From an uncultured Anaerococcus sp. (GTDB lineage Bacteria; Bacillota; Clostridia; Tissierellales; Peptoniphilaceae): a stretch of 64,000 nt of DNA. Position numbers and translations under genes: made by a program. Positions within the stretch are counted from its first letter, which is position 1; each line of letters opens with the position of its first letter. Location of the stretch: the NCBI GenBank assembly GCA_900551095.1, contig URUJ01000007.1, positions 1 through 64,000 of the forward strand, written 5' to 3'. Positions 57,105 to 64,000 of the stretch are shown here, in pieces. The notes under the pieces were generated by a model. It had not been told where the DNA came from. It saw only the letters and a list, made by a program, of their open reading frames with translations, and searched no databases.

Positions 57105-58043
57105 ATGAAAAAAATACTATCTATTATTTTAACAATTTCTATTTTGTTAACATCACAGTCTTATGTTTATGCTAATAATTCAATTACTACCACTGTTGAT
57201 AAAGATACCGATTTTAACTGTTTAATAAAGGATGATACTTGTGAAGTTGTTGAGTTTAACGGGTTTAAGTATATATATCTTGAATTAGAAGATAAAGTTG
57301 TAACAATGACCCTTGATAAAGAAAATAAGTTTATTAATGGATATATTAATATATATAATTCAGAGGATGAATTATTAGAAATGGAACCATCTGAAGATCT
57401 GTATTTTGAGGACATAGAGAATTGTATACAGGAAATAATATCGATTGATGATCCTAATTTTATTAGCTTAAATAATAATATGGTAGAGGTTAAACAATAT
57501 AACAGTGATGAAATTTTTCATATTGATGAAGACGTACAGAATAGTATACAACCATTGAGTGTTGAGAGTGACAAAGCTATTCAGAAAGCTAAAAATAAAT
57601 ATGGAGCATCTGTTTATGATAGTTACCTAGCTAAAGGCACATATAACGGAAAAACAGGTAATCTATATTATACAAGAACTTTTGGGGCTTATAAATCAAT
57701 CGATAAATATATAGCTGTGGGAGTTGCACTCACTGCTATATCAGCATTTTTTTCACTTCCATTGACTGCTATTAAGTCAGTAGTTGCTTTTACAGCAGGT
57801 ATAGGTGGTGCATTAGTTACATCGAAAGCGGAAGTAGTTAGAAAGTATGTTACTACTTGTTATAATAAAAAAGAAGTAAAAGTTGGTTCTATATATCCAT
57901 ATAGATCATTAAGGGATTATGTTGGGGATGTGCTTATTTCTAGTACAGGAGTATCAGCCTTCCAATATAGAAAAACTAATTCAAATGATAATTTATATAA
58001 TAACAATCAGGCTATTATAAAGAAAGGCTGTGATTTATATTGA
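57105..58043 (+). CDS. Secreted protein with hydrophobic hairpin, putative bacteriocin-like toxin
   Basis: Exported protein of 312 residues. Signal peptide to about residue 24 (SQSYVYANN), an acidic N-terminal half (about 25-160), then VESDKAIQKAKNKYGASVYDSY, and two long hydrophobic stretches separated by Pro (about 201-240, GVALTAISAFFSLPLTAIKS then AFTAGIGGALV), which could insert into a membrane. The C-terminus is basic and polar. I do not recognise the family; the plan recalls large secreted bacteriocins of Firmicutes. ATG at 57105 has AAGGAG 7 nt upstream. It overlaps the start of the next small gene (TTGA). Confidence 0.6.
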   Translation: MKKILSIILTISILLTSQSYVYANNSITTTVDKDTDFNCLIKDDTCEVVEFNGFKYIYLELEDKVVTMTLDKENKFINGYINIYNSEDELLEMEPSEDLYFEDIENCIQEIISIDDPNFISLNNNMVEVKQYNSDEIFHIDEDVQNSIQPLSVESDKAIQKAKNKYGASVYDSYLAKGTYNGKTGNLYYTRTFGAYKSIDKYIAVGVALTAISAFFSLPLTAIKSVVAFTAGIGGALVTSKAEVVRKYVTTCYNKKEVKVGSIYPYRSLRDYVGDVLISSTGVSAFQYRKTNSNDNLYNNNQAIIKKGCDLY

Positions 58044-58219
58044 AAAACAAGAGACAAATAATTGCAAATATCTGTGGAATCTTGGCAGGGATAGTATATA
58101 TAATTGCTGGGGTAAGAAAAATATTTGTAGACCAGAGCGATAACATTAAATTTATTGTTCTGGGTTCTGTGATGATTATAATATATGTGATTTTTATGTA
58201 TAAAGAAAGTAAAGAATGA
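58040..58219 (+). CDS. 59-residue two-TM protein, putative immunity protein
   Basis: Small protein from TTG at 58040, whose second base starts the TGA of the upstream secreted protein. Two TMs are separated by a polar stretch (IIANICGILAGIVYIIAGV and FIVLGSVMIIIYVIFMY) and basic/acidic ends flank them. Short two-TM proteins directly downstream of bacteriocin genes are frequently immunity proteins. Tight translational coupling supports co-production. Function is inference from position. Confidence 0.5.
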   Translation: MKNKRQIIANICGILAGIVYIIAGVRKIFVDQSDNIKFIVLGSVMIIIYVIFMYKESKE

Positions 58220-58305
58220 AGCTCTAAAGGGTAGAGATTAGCTTTTATATATTATAATAATGATTATCTATTCTAGTGGTTAAAATAAATACTTAAAATT
58301 AAAAT

Positions 58306-58347
58306 AACCAAAACTACCGGCCAAGCTGGTAGTTTTGGTTGTATTTT
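58306..58347. terminator. Bidirectional terminator after module 1
   Basis: Thirteen-bp perfect stem AACCAAAACTACC / GGTAGTTTTGGTT, T-rich after. Confidence 0.85.
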
Positions 58348-58348
58348 A

Positions 58349-58768
58349 CTAAAAATCAAGTAGATTTATTCCTATTTCATCATTCATTTTTCTTCCAACA
58401 AAACCGTCACTTATATCTATAACCATCTCACAGGTTACGCTGATATTTGCCCTTATGAGGTGGCCGCCAAGTCCGTTTCCCTTATCATCTGCCACAGAAA
58501 TATGAAGGTGTGGGTAATACTTGCCGTCTTTTGTGGTTATTGTTCCATTTATAGCAAGGATTTCAAAGATGCCTTGGAAGTTTTTTTCAGTATAGGACTT
58601 ATCATCTACCTTGTAAACACAAATAGTAAAGTCATCTGTTGCGCCGATAGTGGATATAGATGCGAGTTTTATGTCTTCTTTTATAGCGATTTTTTTAAGG
58701 GATTCGTGGACTTCTTCGCCTCTGTCAAATCTTGCTATAATCTTATTTTCAAATCTTTTATATTCTAT
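58349..58768 (-). CDS. PPC/DUF296-domain protein, copy 1, with ATA at the start position
   Basis: Open frame of 139 residues matching the PPC (DUF296) fold: NKIIARFDRGEEVHESLKKI, ASISTIGATDDFTI, and the conserved YYPHLHISVADDKGN. No ATG, GTG or TTG is available near the N-terminus; the codon in the usual place, just before GAATATAAAAG and 4 nt after AGGAAAGG, is ATA. Either ATA is used, or a single ATG to ATA change has recently silenced the gene. All later codons are intact. A close copy lies at 63786 onwards. Confidence 0.7.
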   Translation of the reverse strand: MEYKRFENKIIARFDRGEEVHESLKKIAIKEDIKLASISTIGATDDFTICVYKVDDKSYTEKNFQGIFEILAINGTITTKDGKYYPHLHISVADDKGNGLGGHLIRANISVTCEMVIDISDGFVGRKMNDEIGINLLDF

Positions 58769-58829
58769 AAAACCTTTCCTATTGGTCTTTATTTTAATCT
58801 AATTTTTTTACTGCTTCTAGAGCTTTTTC

Positions 58830-59073
58830 GAATTTACTTCGTTTGCACAAAATCTTTTTTGGGCAAATATACGCAGATCCTATTGGAGAATAGCAAAAAG
58901 CCCAGTACTTAGCAAAGCTCTTAACGACAAAAGAATAGCTGAAAGGGGCTATATATCCCTAGTCAGCTATTACAATAAAGTTTAAATTAAACTGTAGAAC
59001 CGCCGTATGCGGAACCGTATGTACGGTGGTGTGAGAGGTCGGTAGATGAATTAATCATTTACCTCCTACTCGA
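58830..59073 (+). mobile_element. 5'-truncated group II intron remnant
   Basis: Holds the C-terminal end of an intron-encoded reverse transcriptase/maturase (YWRIAKSPVLSKALNDKRIA through YISLVSYYNKV, stop 58983-58985), then a domain V hairpin (about 58999-59031, ACCGCCGTA pairing with TACGGTGGT) and a domain VI-like end through ACCTCCTACTCGAT. The catalytic domains I-IV and most of the reverse transcriptase are missing, so it cannot move by itself. The 3' end lies within the last codons of regulator 2; the 5' edge is only approximate. Confidence 0.82.
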
Positions 59074-59960
59074 TTATTGAGTTTAAAGCGTGGATTTTCT
59101 TTATGTATTTTTTTGTATTTATTAAGTATGGCGTTGTAAAGGTTTATGTCATTCTCCTTAGCATTTTTTAATGCTAGATCTACTGAATTTAAATAATCGT
59201 TATCGGATAAATCGAAAAGAATCAGTGATTGCATATATAACATGGAGGGAGAGATTGGGTTTTTAGAGTTAGTGCTTAAGGCTTTGTTAATGTAAGTTAA
59301 GGCAAGTTCGCTATTATATAGTCTATAATATGTAACGGCGATATTATGATAAATGATTGAATTTAAATTATCATCTTTAATATTTGCATTATCTAAAAAA
59401 ATCAGGTACCTCAGTCTTTCTTCTAAATTATCTAGATTAATTGCATAATTCATAGTCAATCTATAGTCTAGATAATCATAAGAATTTGAAGATAGATTAG
59501 AGAAATTAAATTTCTTACCAAGATTTAAAGCTTTAATTATCTTATCAAGTTTTACCTTTCTATTTTTTGCTTCAATATTTTCAAAAAAAAGTCTAAGTTT
59601 TGTTGCTTTTAACTTAGTAATATTACGTTTACAATTATTTTCAATATCAGAAATAATATCTATTTCATACTTTTGGGTTGATCCTGGAATTCTATCTTTA
59701 GAATTAAGATTACTTATTATTTTATTGATGATAATAGAATCCTTAAGGATAATATTAAGATACTCATAGATTAAATCTACATTTAATACTTCTGAAAGAG
59801 TTTCAAGTTTATCTAAGTCAATATCGATCTTTCCATTTTCCATGTTTGAAATAGTCTTTATATTTATATAGGAGAGATCTGCCAATTCTTCTTGAGTGAG
59901 ATTTTTATTTTTTCTATATTTTTTTAAAGTTTTACCAAAAATAATGTCAACATCTTTCAT
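59055..59960 (-). CDS. XRE-HTH/TPR regulator 2 (RRNPP/PlcR-like)
   Basis: Transcription factor of 301 residues, paralogue of regulator 1: the HTH (LTQEELADLSYINIKTISNM) is nearly the same and the TPR-like part has NIAVTYYRLYNSELALTYIN. ATG at 59960 has GGAG 6 nt upstream; an ATG at 59972 in frame lacks one. The last residues (about NRVGGK) are encoded by the end of a group II intron remnant, so the native C-terminus was replaced. It is divergent to a three-gene ABC exporter and shares the GTCTATAGAC operator with module 1. Confidence 0.85.
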   Translation of the reverse strand: MKDVDIIFGKTLKKYRKNKNLTQEELADLSYINIKTISNMENGKIDIDLDKLETLSEVLNVDLIYEYLNIILKDSIIINKIISNLNSKDRIPGSTQKYEIDIISDIENNCKRNITKLKATKLRLFFENIEAKNRKVKLDKIIKALNLGKKFNFSNLSSNSYDYLDYRLTMNYAINLDNLEERLRYLIFLDNANIKDDNLNSIIYHNIAVTYYRLYNSELALTYINKALSTNSKNPISPSMLYMQSLILFDLSDNDYLNSVDLALKNAKENDINLYNAILNKYKKIHKENPRFKLNNRVGGK

Positions 59961-59978
59961 AATTATCTCCAAATTCTA

Positions 59979-60051
59979 ATTATATCATAATATCATATTA
60001 AAGTCTATAGACAAATAATACCTTGTATATTTATCCTTTATAATATATAAT
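59979..60051. promoter_or_regulatory. Divergent promoter region 2 with shared palindrome
   Basis: Minus strand: TAGACT (60002-60007), 17 bp, TATAAT (59979-59984) for regulator 2. Plus strand: TTGTAT (60023-60028), 17 bp, TATAAT (60046-60051) for the ABC operon. Perfect palindrome GTCTATAGAC (60003-60012) overlaps the regulator's -35 and is centred about 50 bp upstream of the ABC start, the same geometry as in region 1. Confidence 0.75.
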
Positions 60052-60114
60052 ATTAATTAAGAAGAGGCAAAATATTAAAAAAGTTAAAGTGAGTTTTAAT
60101 AAAGGAGAGGGAAT

Positions 60115-61812
60115 ATGAAGTTTAAAGATGAATTGAAGTTGATTTTACGAAAGCCTTGGAAATTTATTGTAATGCTTGTTATTTCTACTATCATTTTATT
60201 TTCCTTTTTGCTTATGGTCTTTAATTTCCTTACTTCTAGGAATAATTTGGTTAGGATGAAGGATAATTATGCTCAAATTTCTACAATAGTTAAGGCAAAC
60301 CCTAGTAAGGATGGGAAACCTTTAGAGTATAAAGATATAGACAAGGATTTGCTTGATGAGATTAATAAGTCTGACTTTGTTGATAGGGTGGAGATTAGAG
60401 ATACTATAGCTGGTAGGATTGATGGAGTTAATAATGCAAATATAAGCTTTGGTAGTATGCCATCTAATGCCATAGCGGTTTTTAAGGGAGAGATTGAGGA
60501 AGTAACAGATAGGCAAGACATGGGTCCTGCAGAAGGTATAAATGCTATTGTTACAATAGATAAAATAATAGCGGCCAAGGATAGTTGGCTAAGGGAAGGC
60601 GAAAGTGTTAGCGTGTCCATTTATATGGGGAAGGATTCTCGAATTAAGCTTAATAATGGTGAGTCTTATGTTTTTATAGGTGCTGCCGAGCCTACTAGCC
60701 TTGGCTATATGAGAAAGTCTCTTCTTGTCAATAGAATTAGCGAAAAATTGATGGCAGCAGAAGCTAAGCCAGACAAACTTACATATTTTTATACAAATGG
60801 TGTCCTAGAAGATGAAAAAGATTTGGATGAGGACTTTATTTCTTTTTTTAAAAGTGAAATTGAAAATCAAGATGACCTTTATACTCTAAGACTTGTTTCT
60901 GATATGAATATGGTCTTGCCTGTGGCTAATGAAAATATGTTTTTACTTGAGGGCAGGCGGATAGATAACGATGATTATGGTAAAGATGTATGTTTGATAT
61001 CTACTGATTTGGCAAAAAAACACAATTATAAATTGGGGGATAAGGTTGATATTGAATTATCGGACGTTATATATAGGAACGATAACGGGTATGTTTCTGC
61101 CTTTCCAGATCTTCTTGATGAGGGAAGGTACGATTTTAAAGAAGCTAAGCCTTTTGAAATAGTAGGTATCTATGATTTTTCAAACCTTAATATAGAAAAT
61201 AGTCCTATGCTTTTTTCTTTAAACGATATTTTTATCCCAAAATTTAAAGAAGAATTAAACACAAGTTTTGTTACTCCTCACAATTTATCTCTAAAAATTG
61301 GGGTAGATAATATAGGAAGTTTTGAAGAAAAGCTAAAACCTAAAATTGAGGAAGCTGGATATATGGTAGTGTCTGCTGATAATAATTGGTCTAAGGTAGA
61401 ATCATCATTTGACCTTATAAAAAAATCCATGGTAAAAAATCTTATATATGGATTCGCTATTGGTGTAGTCGGCATATTTATTTTAGTATTTGTAAATACT
61501 GCTTTAAATAAAAATGAATATGTTCTAAGAAGAATATTTGCAGGAGACAAACACCATATAAATCAAAGTCTGAAGGTATCTTTGATCTTTGCACTTTGCA
61601 TAGGTTTTGTAATAGCTTTTGGAACAATTTTGGGATTTGCGGATAAATTTATATCATCTTCTCAAAATGATATGACTTATATTTTTAATAATATTGACTA
61701 TGTAATTTTACTACTTGTAGGTCTGGTTTTCGTAGTTTTAGCACTAATAATTAACCAAAAAAGAATAGGAAAATTAGATAAAAAAGACATAGTGGAGCTT
61801 ATGAAATCATGA
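60115..61812 (+). CDS. FtsX/MacB-like ABC permease, large subunit
   Basis: Membrane protein of 565 residues with an N-terminal TM (about 18-40), a large extracytoplasmic domain (about 45-440) and three C-terminal TMs (about 447-465, 490-512, 525-550). This is the MacB_PCD/FtsX plan of exporters and mechanotransmission ABC systems that handle peptides and lipids. AAGGAGAGGGAAT precedes the ATG. It overlaps the second permease by 4 nt. Divergent from regulator 2. Confidence 0.85.
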   Translation: MKFKDELKLILRKPWKFIVMLVISTIILFSFLLMVFNFLTSRNNLVRMKDNYAQISTIVKANPSKDGKPLEYKDIDKDLLDEINKSDFVDRVEIRDTIAGRIDGVNNANISFGSMPSNAIAVFKGEIEEVTDRQDMGPAEGINAIVTIDKIIAAKDSWLREGESVSVSIYMGKDSRIKLNNGESYVFIGAAEPTSLGYMRKSLLVNRISEKLMAAEAKPDKLTYFYTNGVLEDEKDLDEDFISFFKSEIENQDDLYTLRLVSDMNMVLPVANENMFLLEGRRIDNDDYGKDVCLISTDLAKKHNYKLGDKVDIELSDVIYRNDNGYVSAFPDLLDEGRYDFKEAKPFEIVGIYDFSNLNIENSPMLFSLNDIFIPKFKEELNTSFVTPHNLSLKIGVDNIGSFEEKLKPKIEEAGYMVVSADNNWSKVESSFDLIKKSMVKNLIYGFAIGVVGIFILVFVNTALNKNEYVLRRIFAGDKHHINQSLKVSLIFALCIGFVIAFGTILGFADKFISSSQNDMTYIFNNIDYVILLLVGLVFVVLALIINQKRIGKLDKKDIVELMKS

Positions 61813-62945
61813 TTAAAACATTTTTAAGAAAACCTCTTTATATCATTCTTTATACTATATTAATCTTGCTTGGATTTTTGGGACTATCTAAGATAAATGA
61901 AAATATTAAATCAGATAAAAATGAGTATAAGTATATCTATGAAAATACTGAAATCAAAGGTCAAGTAAAGGAAGCAACTAGTGTTAGCGGGGAAGTGAGC
62001 TTAGATTATTATGATCTATATCCAATGTTTTTGCAAGAAGAAATACAAGAAATCTATACCAGAGCCTTTGCCAAAGGCTTTATGGATATAGATAAAATCG
62101 TTAAACCTACCGATACCAATGAAGACGGCGGAGTAGATGTTTTTGCATCAAATAATGTTGGTAAGCTAATTAAAAGAAACTTCGTATCCTATGAAGGAGA
62201 TACTAGGTTAAAAAAAGGTGAAGCCTTAGTATCTAAGGATTTTGCAGAAAAATACGGTCTTAAAAAATCTGATAGGTTTAGACTAAAGATGGCTATAGAA
62301 AGCAAAGAAGACATATACATGGATTTATTGGTAAAAGACTTTGTAAATCTAGAACAATCGGTCCTTGCCTTAGATTCTGTAATTGTAAATAATAAGACTA
62401 TGTTTGATGATAATCTTATGAAAAATAGTTTTTACAAAGAAACCTATGGATCTTACTTAGGATTTCATTTTAAAATCAACCCAAAATATAACAATGACTA
62501 TGAAAGAATCAAGGAAAAAATCGACAAAATTTTAGGGAAAAAGTATCTTGCACCAACAAATGCTAAAGATTTTTATAATGTTATAAAACCTCTAGAAGAG
62601 AAAATTAAAGACGAGGAGAAGTTGCTTGTCATTATAAAAATAGCCTTAGTGATATTTTCTTCGTTGGTACTATTTCTAGAGGTTAGACAGGAGCATAATT
62701 CTATACTTATTAGGAAAATTTTTGGAGAAAGTGAAGGAAGAGTTTTTGGATCTTATTTTTTAAGCCTAGGATTGATAATCCTTCTAATAAACAGCTTAAG
62801 TTTCATTTTTGTAAATGCAGTAGCCTATATTTCCCCAAAAGATATTGCTACAAACTTGCTAGTAAACCTGATTATAGTAGCGATTTGCTTATTTTTAGTA
62901 ACTTACAAAGATATTTTTATCCTATATCAGAAAACGGAGGATTAA
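61809..62945 (+). CDS. FtsX/MacB-like ABC permease, small subunit
   Basis: Membrane protein of 378 residues: N-terminal TM (about 10-25), extracytoplasmic domain (about 30-270) and three C-terminal TMs. The layout is a shorter version of the preceding permease, suggesting a heterodimer. It starts in an ATGA overlap and the ATPase gene begins directly after its stop (TAAATG), so the three subunits are made together. Confidence 0.85.
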   Translation: MIKTFLRKPLYIILYTILILLGFLGLSKINENIKSDKNEYKYIYENTEIKGQVKEATSVSGEVSLDYYDLYPMFLQEEIQEIYTRAFAKGFMDIDKIVKPTDTNEDGGVDVFASNNVGKLIKRNFVSYEGDTRLKKGEALVSKDFAEKYGLKKSDRFRLKMAIESKEDIYMDLLVKDFVNLEQSVLALDSVIVNNKTMFDDNLMKNSFYKETYGSYLGFHFKINPKYNNDYERIKEKIDKILGKKYLAPTNAKDFYNVIKPLEEKIKDEEKLLVIIKIALVIFSSLVLFLEVRQEHNSILIRKIFGESEGRVFGSYFLSLGLIILLINSLSFIFVNAVAYISPKDIATNLLVNLIIVAICLFLVTYKDIFILYQKTED

Positions 62946-63602
62946 ATGAATAAATTAGAAATATCGAATGTTGATTATGTATATAATAAATCAGATAAAA
63001 TTATCCTAAAAGACGTATCTGCAAGTTTTCTAGAGGGTACTGTGTCATCAATAGTAGGAGAATCTGGTGCAGGAAAGTCTACACTTTTGTATATTATTTC
63101 TGGATTTACCAAGGCAAAGGCTGGTAAAATTTCCTATAATGGCAAAGAAGTAGAAGATTTGAGGCTTTATAGGAGAAATATTGTATCGACTATTAGCCAG
63201 TCTTATATGCTTTTTCCTACAAGGACAGTTTTGGAAAATGTAATGTATCCGATGCTCCTTGATAAAATCGATAAAAATGAGGCGAAGGATAAGGCGAAAG
63301 AATTATTAAAATCTGTGGCAATTGATGATATTCATTTTGATAAACTACCAGAAAAATTATCTGGAGGGGAAAAGCAAAGAGTCGCTATAGCAAGAGCACT
63401 AGCTTCTAATTCAAAGATAATTGTAGCAGATGAGCCAACTGGAAATCTTGATGACAAAAATTCTGAAGAAATCTATTCGATATTCGATAAGCTTGCCAAA
63501 AAAGACGGGAAAATCGTAATAATCGTAAGTCACGATATGGACCTAGCAAAAAAAGCAGACTGTCAATATGAGATGAAAGATGGTAGACTGAATTTAGTTT
63601 AA
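62946..63602 (+). CDS. ABC transporter ATP-binding protein (LolD/MacB type)
   Basis: ATPase of 218 residues: Walker A SIVGESGAGKSTLLYIISG, Q-loop ISQSYMLFPTRTVLENV, signature KLSGGEKQRVAIARAL, Walker B IIVADEPTGNLDDKNSE, H-loop IVSHDMDLAKK, all intact. Compact MacB-type size; serves the two permeases upstream. Plausible substrates, given the regulator, are signalling or antimicrobial peptides; this is inference. Confidence 0.94.
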   Translation: MNKLEISNVDYVYNKSDKIILKDVSASFLEGTVSSIVGESGAGKSTLLYIISGFTKAKAGKISYNGKEVEDLRLYRRNIVSTISQSYMLFPTRTVLENVMYPMLLDKIDKNEAKDKAKELLKSVAIDDIHFDKLPEKLSGGEKQRVAIARALASNSKIIVADEPTGNLDDKNSEEIYSIFDKLAKKDGKIVIIVSHDMDLAKKADCQYEMKDGRLNLV

Positions 63603-63739
63603 AATTATGAGATAATGTCTTTTATTGATTGTAAAATAGATTTTTTTAAAATCTAAATCAAAATTATATTTTTTAAAATAAGAAAAATAGGATTTGAGTT
63701 TAGATTTTAGTATGTATACTTAGAAAAATATATATAAAT

Positions 63740-63785
63740 TAAAAGACCTTAGCTTTTTGATATTGCTAAGGTCTTTGATTTTATT
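63740..63785. terminator. Bidirectional terminator after module 2
   Basis: Stem AAAGACCTTA / TAAGGTCTTT with a 15-nt loop and T-rich end, in the same relative position as the one after module 1. Confidence 0.82.
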
Positions 63786-64000
63786 TTACTCAAAGTCAAA
63801 TAAGTTTATTCCTATTTCATCATCCATTTTTCTTTCAACCTTGCCGTCAATTATATCTATAACCATTTCACAAGTTACGCTAATATTTGCACTTATGAGG
63901 TGGCCTCCAAATCCATTTCCCTTATCATCTGCCACAGAAATATGAAGATGTGGGTAATACTTGCCGTCTTTTGTGGTTATTGTTCCATTTATGGCAAGGA
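63786..64000 (-). CDS. PPC/DUF296-domain protein, copy 2 (partial, runs off the window)
   Basis: C-terminal part (about 70 residues) of a second PPC/DUF296 protein, stop at 63786-63788. It is nearly the same as copy 1 (GTITTKDGKYYPHLHISVAD, VTCEMVIDI), with scattered changes toward the C-terminus. Its start is outside the window. It lies at the same place relative to module 2 as copy 1 does to module 1. Confidence 0.85.
   Translation of the reverse strand, partial: LAINGTITTKDGKYYPHLHISVADDKGNGFGGHLISANISVTCEMVIDIIDGKVERKMDDEIGINLFDFE

Noticed and set aside
58460..58912. Plus-strand open frame of 150 codons
   Set aside because: Antisense to the PPC/DUF296 copy 1, which has clear family motifs; the plus-strand frame has no recognisable domain and runs into the intron remnant.
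1..64000. CRISPR array, prophage or complete insertion sequence
   Set aside because: No regularly spaced repeats, no phage structural or integrase genes and no transposase were found; the only mobile remnant is the truncated group II intron.

Overview
The window is low-GC Firmicutes DNA. AT-rich codon use, strong AAGGAGG-type ribosome binding sites and the gene set (class III fructose-1,6-bisphosphatase, GntR/YtrA-type ABC operons, SHIRT/MucBP surface protein, class B sortase, DUF711/ACT pair, mannitol PTS) fit a Gram-positive anaerobic coccus of the Peptoniphilaceae, most like Anaerococcus. That assignment is my inference from gene content; no database was searched.

Layout. 0.2-0.8 kb: DUF2089 regulator and membrane protein. 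0.9-6.1 kb: mannitol operon mtlA-mtlR-mtlF-mtlD with a recognisable MtlR operator. 6.2-8.9 kb: acetyltransferase, HicAB toxin-antitoxin, decayed small ORFs, tRNA-Ala. 8.95-11.3 kb (minus): pyridoxal-type kinase, MATE pump, acidic lipoprotein. 11.4-19.5 kb (plus): cardiolipin synthase, two GntR-ABC operons, and between them a nucleotide-salvage set (dCMP deaminase, HAD phosphatase, uridine phosphorylase). 19.6-23.0 kb (minus): ddl-murF-fruK. 23.5-26.6 kb: SH3b/transglycosylase secreted protein with a WalR-like box, ACT/DUF711 pair, cyclophilin. 26.9-29.7 kb: a large surface adhesin broken by six lesions. 30-32.9 kb: divergent amino-sugar locus (agaF-type EIIA / agaS / GntR) with three copies of one operator. 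33.1-36.2 kb: bacteriocin-associated ABC exporter. 36.4-39.4 kb (minus): membrane protein and fbp. 39.8-47.1 kb: rpoB-rpoC, without the usual rplJL upstream. 47.1-55.6 kb: broken DsrE gene, peptidase S51, GNAT, a third GntR-ABC operon, aldo/keto reductase, ClC exchanger, class B sortase.

55.6-64.0 kb is the most novel part: two copies of one module, each made of an XRE-HTH/TPR regulator (minus), a divergent cargo operon (plus) and a PPC/DUF296 gene (minus). Module 1 cargo is two tandem, mutually similar 49-residue peptides with hydrophobic N-termini, a 312-aa secreted protein with a hydrophobic hairpin and a 59-aa two-TM protein. Module 2 cargo is a two-permease plus ATPase ABC exporter. Both divergent promoter regions carry a GTCTATAGAC-type palindrome in the same geometry: centred near -50 of the cargo promoter and overlapping the regulator's -35. 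I read this as a PlcR/PapR-like (RRNPP) peptide signalling system controlling a putative toxin/immunity pair and an exporter. A 5'-truncated group II intron lies between the modules and supplies the last codons of the second regulator.
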